A stretch of DNA of 10,084 nt from contig CADCPD010000069.1 of the NCBI GenBank assembly GCA_902803265.1, positions 1 to 10,084 of the forward strand. The letters are read 5' to 3'. The stretch comes from an uncultured bacterium. Lineage in GTDB: Bacteria; Cyanobacteriota; Vampirovibrionia; Gastranaerophilales; Gastranaerophilaceae. Under the pieces are notes generated by a model that was not told where the DNA came from, did no database searches, and saw nothing but the letters and a program-made list of their open reading frames with translations. Both the position numbers and the translations under genes were made by a program. Of this stretch, positions 7,070-10,084 are shown piece after piece (positions within the stretch are counted from its first letter, which is position 1; each line of letters starts with the position of its first letter).

Positions 7070-7549
7070 ATGAAAAATAAACTTGATAAATCAAAATTTG
7101 AGTCTGAAAAACACTCAAAAAAATCTTCAAAATTGAATAATAAAAAAGAGGTATCGTTAAAAAATAAAATTAGCAAAAAAAACGATAAAAATAATAAATC
7201 TTTTAATTTTTATTATTCTTTTTTGACTATAGTTTTATTAATATTCTTGTCTCAAGTTGTTTTCAGTGCTATATTGAATATTACAAAAAACATCGCTTAC
7301 AGTGCTAAAATAGCTACTATAAAAAAATCAAAAACTGAAGCTGAAGATAAAAATAAAAAATTGAAAAAAGAATTAAAAGATTTTTCAACTGTGGAAAGTT
7401 TAGAAGCTATAGCAAGAAATAACTTGAAAATGGCAGGCGATGATGAAGTTTTAATAATTATAAATGAAATAAAAAAACAAAAAACGGAAGAAGAAAATAG
7501 TAATAAAAAAATAAGCTTATTACATAAGTTGGGTAAACATGACAAATAA
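7070..7549 (+). CDS. FtsB/DivIC-family septum formation initiator-like protein
   Basis: This 159-residue bitopic membrane protein has a very Lys-rich cytoplasmic N-terminus (residues 1-45), one membrane segment (about 47-70) and a heptad-like charged coiled coil (about 78-108, KSKTEAEDKNKKLKKELKD). The stretch VESLEAIARNNLKMAGDDEVLIII (108-131) is the characteristic end of the FtsB/DivIC family, where an I-A-R-x-x-L-x-M-x-x-x-x-E pattern follows the coil. Such proteins form a complex with FtsL and FtsQ/DivIB at the septum and help activate septal wall synthesis. The long basic N-terminus and the Lys/Glu tail (132-159) exceed the compact family form. Only a poor Shine-Dalgarno-like ACGGGAT precedes the ATG. 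The gene overlaps the TPR gene by 11 bp. FtsL is a less likely alternative. Confidence 0.82.
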   Translation: MKNKLDKSKFESEKHSKKSSKLNNKKEVSLKNKISKKNDKNNKSFNFYYSFLTIVLLIFLSQVVFSAILNITKNIAYSAKIATIKKSKTEAEDKNKKLKKELKDFSTVESLEAIARNNLKMAGDDEVLIIINEIKKQKTEEENSNKKISLLHKLGKHDK

Positions 7550-9134
7550 TGACACACTTACATATATAACTCAATCCTTTGATTTAAAAAGACAAGGCTA
7601 TTATAAACAAGCAATAGAAATGCTATATAAAGCTCTTTCTGTAGAAGGAAATAATGTGGAGATATTATTTCAGTTAGCTGATTTATATTTTTTATTAGAT
7701 AATGAAGAACGAACTCAACAATATCTAGAAAAAGCTCTTGAACTCAAACCTGAACATTTAGATAGTATGAAACTTCAAGCAAAATTAGAAGTTAAACGCG
7801 GAGAATTAGAAAAAGCCAGAGATACATATTTAAAAATATTGGAAATTTCAAATTCTAGTGAAAACGCTGTAGAATATATAAAAATTTTGAATAGTCTTAA
7901 AGATTTTAAATCAATTCAAAATTATAAAGAATCAAATGAGATAACAGATGTTGATTTAGTATATGAAATTGCCTCTGCATACGCAAATAATTACAAAATA
8001 ACAGAAGCAATAACAATGCTTGAATCATTGGTTTTAAAAGGTGAAGAAGCAAGCAACTTGTTAATTTTACTGGGTGTCTTATATTATAAAAATGTTGAAC
8101 CATATAAGTCAAAAGCTGTTTTTCAAATATTAAATGAAAGAGAAGACAATGATATTTGCTTACATCATTTAGGTCTTTTTGCAATAGATGAAGGCAAGTA
8201 TATGGATGCCGTAACTTATCTTCAAAAGGCTTTAATTTTAAAACCGAATAATGCTCAATATGCATTTGATTTGGCGAATGCGTATTATTTAAACGGATGG
8301 ATAGAAGAAGCTGTAAAATTCTTTAATGATGCTATTTTAAAAGAGCCTGAAAATAAAGAATATTTATATGCTTTAGCTTATTTATATTACAGAATTGAAT
8401 GTTTTGATAAATCAAAGATTGAACTTAATAGAATTTTTAAAATAGATAAAGAATATTTGCCGGCTAAAACTTTGCATGCGTTGTTAAAACTGGAAGAAAA
8501 AGATGTTCTTGGTGCAAAATTTGAACTTGAAAAACTTATAGATTTTGAATCAAGCGATGATTTTGCTTTATTTGTCCTAGCAAAGATATATTTGGAATTG
8601 GGGCAATATGACAAAGCAAAAACATACATGATGAGAGCAATATCTTTAAAAGGAGATAATTTAATCTATTTGTGTGAATATACAAATATTGTTTTTGAAG
8701 AAAAAAATTACGAATTTGCTCAAAAACTTTGTGATAAGTTTAAAGAAATGAGTCCAAATTATTATGATAATTGGGTTTTGCAAGCTAAAATTTATGATGC
8801 CCAAGAAAATTGTATGGAATTGTTTAATACAGCTCAAAAGCTGATTGAGTTGGATTTAAACAGATATGAAGGCTATTACTATAATGCTTTGGCATTATTT
8901 ATGTCGGATGATATTTCATTTGCTATTGAAAGTATGAAAAAAGCCATATCTCTAAATGTCAATAATGCAAATTTATACGTACTAATGAGTGAATTTTATC
9001 AAGCAATAGGACAAAATAAAGAAGCTCTTCTATATATGGATGAAGCAAGTAATATAGATCCGAGTGCTAAAAATAAAGAACTATATATGAGATTAGCCGC
9101 AGTTGTCCGTCGTGAAAGTCGAAGTTCAATATAA
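7539..9134 (+). CDS. Tetratricopeptide-repeat protein, cytoplasmic scaffold-like
   Basis: This 531-residue protein consists almost entirely of TPR helix pairs, with no signal peptide or membrane segment. Clear 34-residue units lie at about 40-72 (AKL-like ADLYFLL, then YLEKALELKP), 73-105, 205-236 (LGLFAIDEGK, then YLQKALILKP), 239-270, 273-304, 341-372 and 475-508. Degenerate units fill the rest, for about a dozen or more in all. Such superhelices bind peptides or partner proteins; no catalytic domain is attached. The start overlaps the FtsB-like gene by 11 bp and lacks a strong Shine-Dalgarno sequence, which indicates translational coupling. That pairing suggests a role near the division or envelope machinery, but this is inference from position only. 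The ligand is unknown. Confidence 0.9.
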   Translation: MTNNDTLTYITQSFDLKRQGYYKQAIEMLYKALSVEGNNVEILFQLADLYFLLDNEERTQQYLEKALELKPEHLDSMKLQAKLEVKRGELEKARDTYLKILEISNSSENAVEYIKILNSLKDFKSIQNYKESNEITDVDLVYEIASAYANNYKITEAITMLESLVLKGEEASNLLILLGVLYYKNVEPYKSKAVFQILNEREDNDICLHHLGLFAIDEGKYMDAVTYLQKALILKPNNAQYAFDLANAYYLNGWIEEAVKFFNDAILKEPENKEYLYALAYLYYRIECFDKSKIELNRIFKIDKEYLPAKTLHALLKLEEKDVLGAKFELEKLIDFESSDDFALFVLAKIYLELGQYDKAKTYMMRAISLKGDNLIYLCEYTNIVFEEKNYEFAQKLCDKFKEMSPNYYDNWVLQAKIYDAQENCMELFNTAQKLIELDLNRYEGYYYNALALFMSDDISFAIESMKKAISLNVNNANLYVLMSEFYQAIGQNKEALLYMDEASNIDPSAKNKELYMRLAAVVRRESRSSI

Positions 9135-9187
9135 GTTGTAGGCTGCAATATAAAACTTAGTTTGATTATCTTGACCATATAAATTAA

Positions 9188-9209
9188 TTTAAAATAACGT
9201 TATTTTAAA
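9188..9209. repeat. 22-bp perfect AT palindrome centred on AACGTT
   Basis: Positions 9188-9209 read identically on both strands around a central CG (9198-9199). Only A-T pairs flank that core, so as RNA it makes a weak hairpin (9-bp stem, ACGT loop). It begins 54 bp after the TPR stop and could serve as an AT-type terminator for either strand, or as a protein-binding site. Confidence 0.5.
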
Positions 9210-9217
9210 ATTTGGGC

Positions 9218-9331
9218 TTTTAGGACTTGTAAAAAGTTTATTCGTAGGTTACTTCCTACCACCAAACCCTTTACACACAGCCGATTGAGGCAAAAATAAT
9301 CATTTCAAGTGAAAAATCAACTGTCCTGAAA
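9218..9331 (-). ncRNA. Candidate structured RNA with a three-way junction (unrecognised family)
   Basis: Read on the minus strand, this 114-nt stretch folds into three arms. P1 pairs AGGAC (9327-9323) with GUCCU (9226-9222). P2 pairs AGUUGAUU (9322-9315) with AAUCGGCU (9286-9279), including two G-U pairs. P3 pairs UGUAAAGGGUUU (9275-9264) with AAACUUUUUACA (9239-9228), 12 bp with two G-U pairs. P3 continues through a GGUG/GAAU internal loop into GUAGG/CCUAC with loop AAGUAA (9254-9249). Linkers are GUG between P2 and P3 and a single A between P3 and P1. The P2 loop holds a small UUUC-ACUU-GAAA hairpin. On the plus strand the four wobbles become A-C mismatches, favouring minus-strand transcription; one P1-extending pair (9221/9328) argues the other way. 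The region starts just past the tRNA-Ser terminator. No convincing promoter is seen, so transcription is unproven. Confidence 0.4.
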
Positions 9332-9345
9332 AAATATAAATACAA

Positions 9346-9370
9346 AGAGTTTCAGAAAAACTGAAACTCT
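9346..9370 (-). terminator. Intrinsic terminator downstream of tRNA-Ser
   Basis: The arms AGAGTTTCAG (9346-9355) and CTGAAACTCT (9361-9370) are perfectly complementary with a 5-nt loop. On the minus strand the hairpin begins 9 nt after the tRNA 3' end and is followed by a T-rich run (TTGTATTTATATTTTTT), as expected for rho-independent termination of the tRNA transcript. Confidence 0.7.
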
Positions 9371-9378
9371 CAAAAACT

Positions 9379-9468
9379 CGGAGAAGGTGGGATTCGAACC
9401 CACGGTACAGATTACTCCATACAACACCTTAGCAGGGTGCCGCCTTAAGCCTACTCGGCCACTTCTCC
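9379..9468 (-). tRNA. tRNA-Ser (anticodon GCU)
   Basis: On the minus strand a 7-bp acceptor stem pairs GGAGAAG (9468-9462) with CTTCTCC (9386-9380), with discriminator G at 9379. The anticodon loop is CTGCTAA with GCT at plus positions 9433-9431, closed by a 5-bp stem. A long variable arm marks this as a class II serine tRNA reading AGC/AGU. The T arm has the usual GGTTCGAATCCC loop region. CCA is not encoded (AGT follows), so it must be added by CCA-adding enzyme. It has its own promoter and terminator. Confidence 0.98.
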
Positions 9469-9492
9469 ACACTATTCATTTGTCATGTCCTA

Positions 9493-9522
9493 ATTCTATC
9501 ATAAAATTTTATTTTTTGTCCA
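9493..9522 (-). promoter_or_regulatory. Predicted promoter of tRNA-Ser
   Basis: On the minus strand TGGACA (9522-9517) is followed after 18 nt by TAGAAT (9498-9493). A TG dinucleotide one base upstream of the -10 hexamer makes it an extended -10. The -10 ends 24 nt before the mature tRNA 5' end, leaving a short leader for RNase P to remove. Confidence 0.65.
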
Positions 9523-9583
9523 TTCTTAAAATTTATTTATATACAAAATTTTATAAATCTCATATTTATAGTATTATTTTTTT

Positions 9584-10084
9584 ATGAACTTAGATGCATA
9601 CATTGATAACCTTTTGTCGCCTATTGCCGATAAAATTTCAGGAATTATCTTTTCTTCAATAACTATTAAAGGTGTTGAAGTTCAATTCCTTATTGCTCTT
9701 TTAATGTTTGCAGCAATTTATTTTACTTTTCGTTTAAGATTTATTGGTTTTTGGGGATTTAAGCACGCTTTAAGACTTATTGCTCACAAGTTTGAACACA
9801 AAGATTTAATCCAAAGAAAGAAAAAAGGTGAAGTTTCGTCTTTTCAAGCTTTAAGTGCAACTATTTCTTCTTCTGCAGGAATAGGTAATGTCGCAGGTTC
9901 TGCGGCTGCTGTTTCAATTGGCGGACCAGGGGTTATTTTTTGGATGATTACAGCAGGAATTTTCTCGATGGCATTGAAATTTTCTGAAGTTTTATTGGGT
10001 ATAAAGTTTCGACAGATAAATAAAGACGGATCTTCTTCCGGTGGTCCTATGTATTATATAATAAATGGTTTACGGGCATCCTGG
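9584..10084 (+). CDS. Sodium:alanine symporter family (AGCS) permease, N-terminal 167 residues
   Basis: The open frame starts at ATG 9584 and runs off the right edge. After a short N-terminus come a membrane segment and the family landmark RLRFIGFWGFKHALRLI (about residues 50-66). The AGCS core follows: SSFQALSATISSSAGIGNVAGSAAAVSIGGPGVIFWM, where G-x-G-N-x-A-G and G-G-P-G are the conserved substrate/sodium-site loops. SSGGPMYYII near the edge is also typical. Family members import alanine or glycine with sodium across the inner membrane and have about 450 residues, so about two thirds is missing here. No Shine-Dalgarno sequence precedes the ATG, only a T run. A -10-like TATTAT (9572-9577) ends 6 nt upstream, suggesting a leaderless message. 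Confidence 0.93.
   Translation, partial: MNLDAYIDNLLSPIADKISGIIFSSITIKGVEVQFLIALLMFAAIYFTFRLRFIGFWGFKHALRLIAHKFEHKDLIQRKKKGEVSSFQALSATISSSAGIGNVAGSAAAVSIGGPGVIFWMITAGIFSMALKFSEVLLGIKFRQINKDGSSSGGPMYYIINGLRASW

Noticed and set aside
7906..8265. 119-codon minus-strand open frame inside the TPR gene
   Set aside because: It lies wholly antisense to a well-supported TPR frame, has His/Leu-rich low-complexity content typical of shadow frames, and shows no ribosome-binding site or domain.
9218..9331. Structured region as SRP RNA, 6S RNA, purine riboswitch or hammerhead ribozyme
   Set aside because: The SRP GGAA tetraloop with its AGCA/CAGG-type internal loop, the long 6S bubble, the purine-riboswitch loop-loop core and the hammerhead CUGAUGA/GAAA core are all absent. 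There is also no downstream gene on the minus strand to regulate in cis.
9387..9587. 66-codon plus-strand open frame starting MGFEPT
   Set aside because: It is the antisense of the tRNA-Ser gene. The tRNA T-arm read backwards commonly yields this peptide, and the rest is AT-rich intergenic sequence.
1..10084. CRISPR arrays, insertion sequences, prophage or defence genes
   Set aside because: No spaced direct repeats, transposase or integrase motifs, or terminal inverted repeats were seen on either strand. All long frames match housekeeping or structural families.

Overview
The window is AT-rich bacterial chromosome carrying mostly housekeeping genes, with no mobile element or CRISPR array. 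It combines a 7TM-HD c-di-AMP phosphodiesterase, a small diacylglycerol/undecaprenol-type kinase and a YhaM-type HD protein, all common in Firmicutes, with an exported protein whose C-terminal half looks like outer-membrane beta strands. Low GC, this mixture and the gene styles would suit a gut Gastranaerophilales/Melainabacteria-type organism (non-photosynthetic relatives of Cyanobacteria). That is inference from gene content only; other low-GC diderms such as Fusobacteria are not excluded.

Layout. The left edge holds the 3' end of an unidentified zinc-ribbon-like gene (1-144, +). A tight plus-strand cluster follows: pgpH (173-2317), ybeY (overlapping pgpH) and dgkA (2816-3229). dgkA collides tail-to-tail with a minus-strand group read from right to left: ilvC (6072-5050), a strong hairpin, a YhaM-like OB-HD gene (4982-4155) and thrB (4127-3153). 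dgkA and thrB share 77 bp of coding sequence. A 100-bp divergent promoter region separates ilvC from a second plus-strand cluster: an exported hypothetical protein (6173-7036), an FtsB/DivIC-family division protein (7070-7549) and a long TPR protein (7539-9134) overlapping it by 11 bp. A tRNA-Ser(GCU) gene on the minus strand (9468-9379) has its own promoter and terminator. The right edge contains the first 167 codons of a sodium:alanine symporter (9584 onward, +).

How the genes fit together. pgpH, ybeY and dgkA form a familiar block: second-messenger turnover, rRNA maturation and lipid-carrier recycling. thrB and ilvC serve threonine and branched-chain amino-acid synthesis. The exported protein, FtsB-like protein and TPR protein look like an envelope/division module, the last two probably translationally coupled.

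The most interesting non-coding signal is at about 9218-9331, between the TPR gene and the tRNA. The sequence folds as a three-way junction whose two main helices are fully paired, with G-U wobbles, only when read from the minus strand; the plus strand has A-C mismatches at those places. I do not recognise it as a known RNA family. Two genes (6173 and 9584) lack a Shine-Dalgarno sequence and have a -10-like hexamer exactly 6 nt before the ATG, so they may be leaderless.
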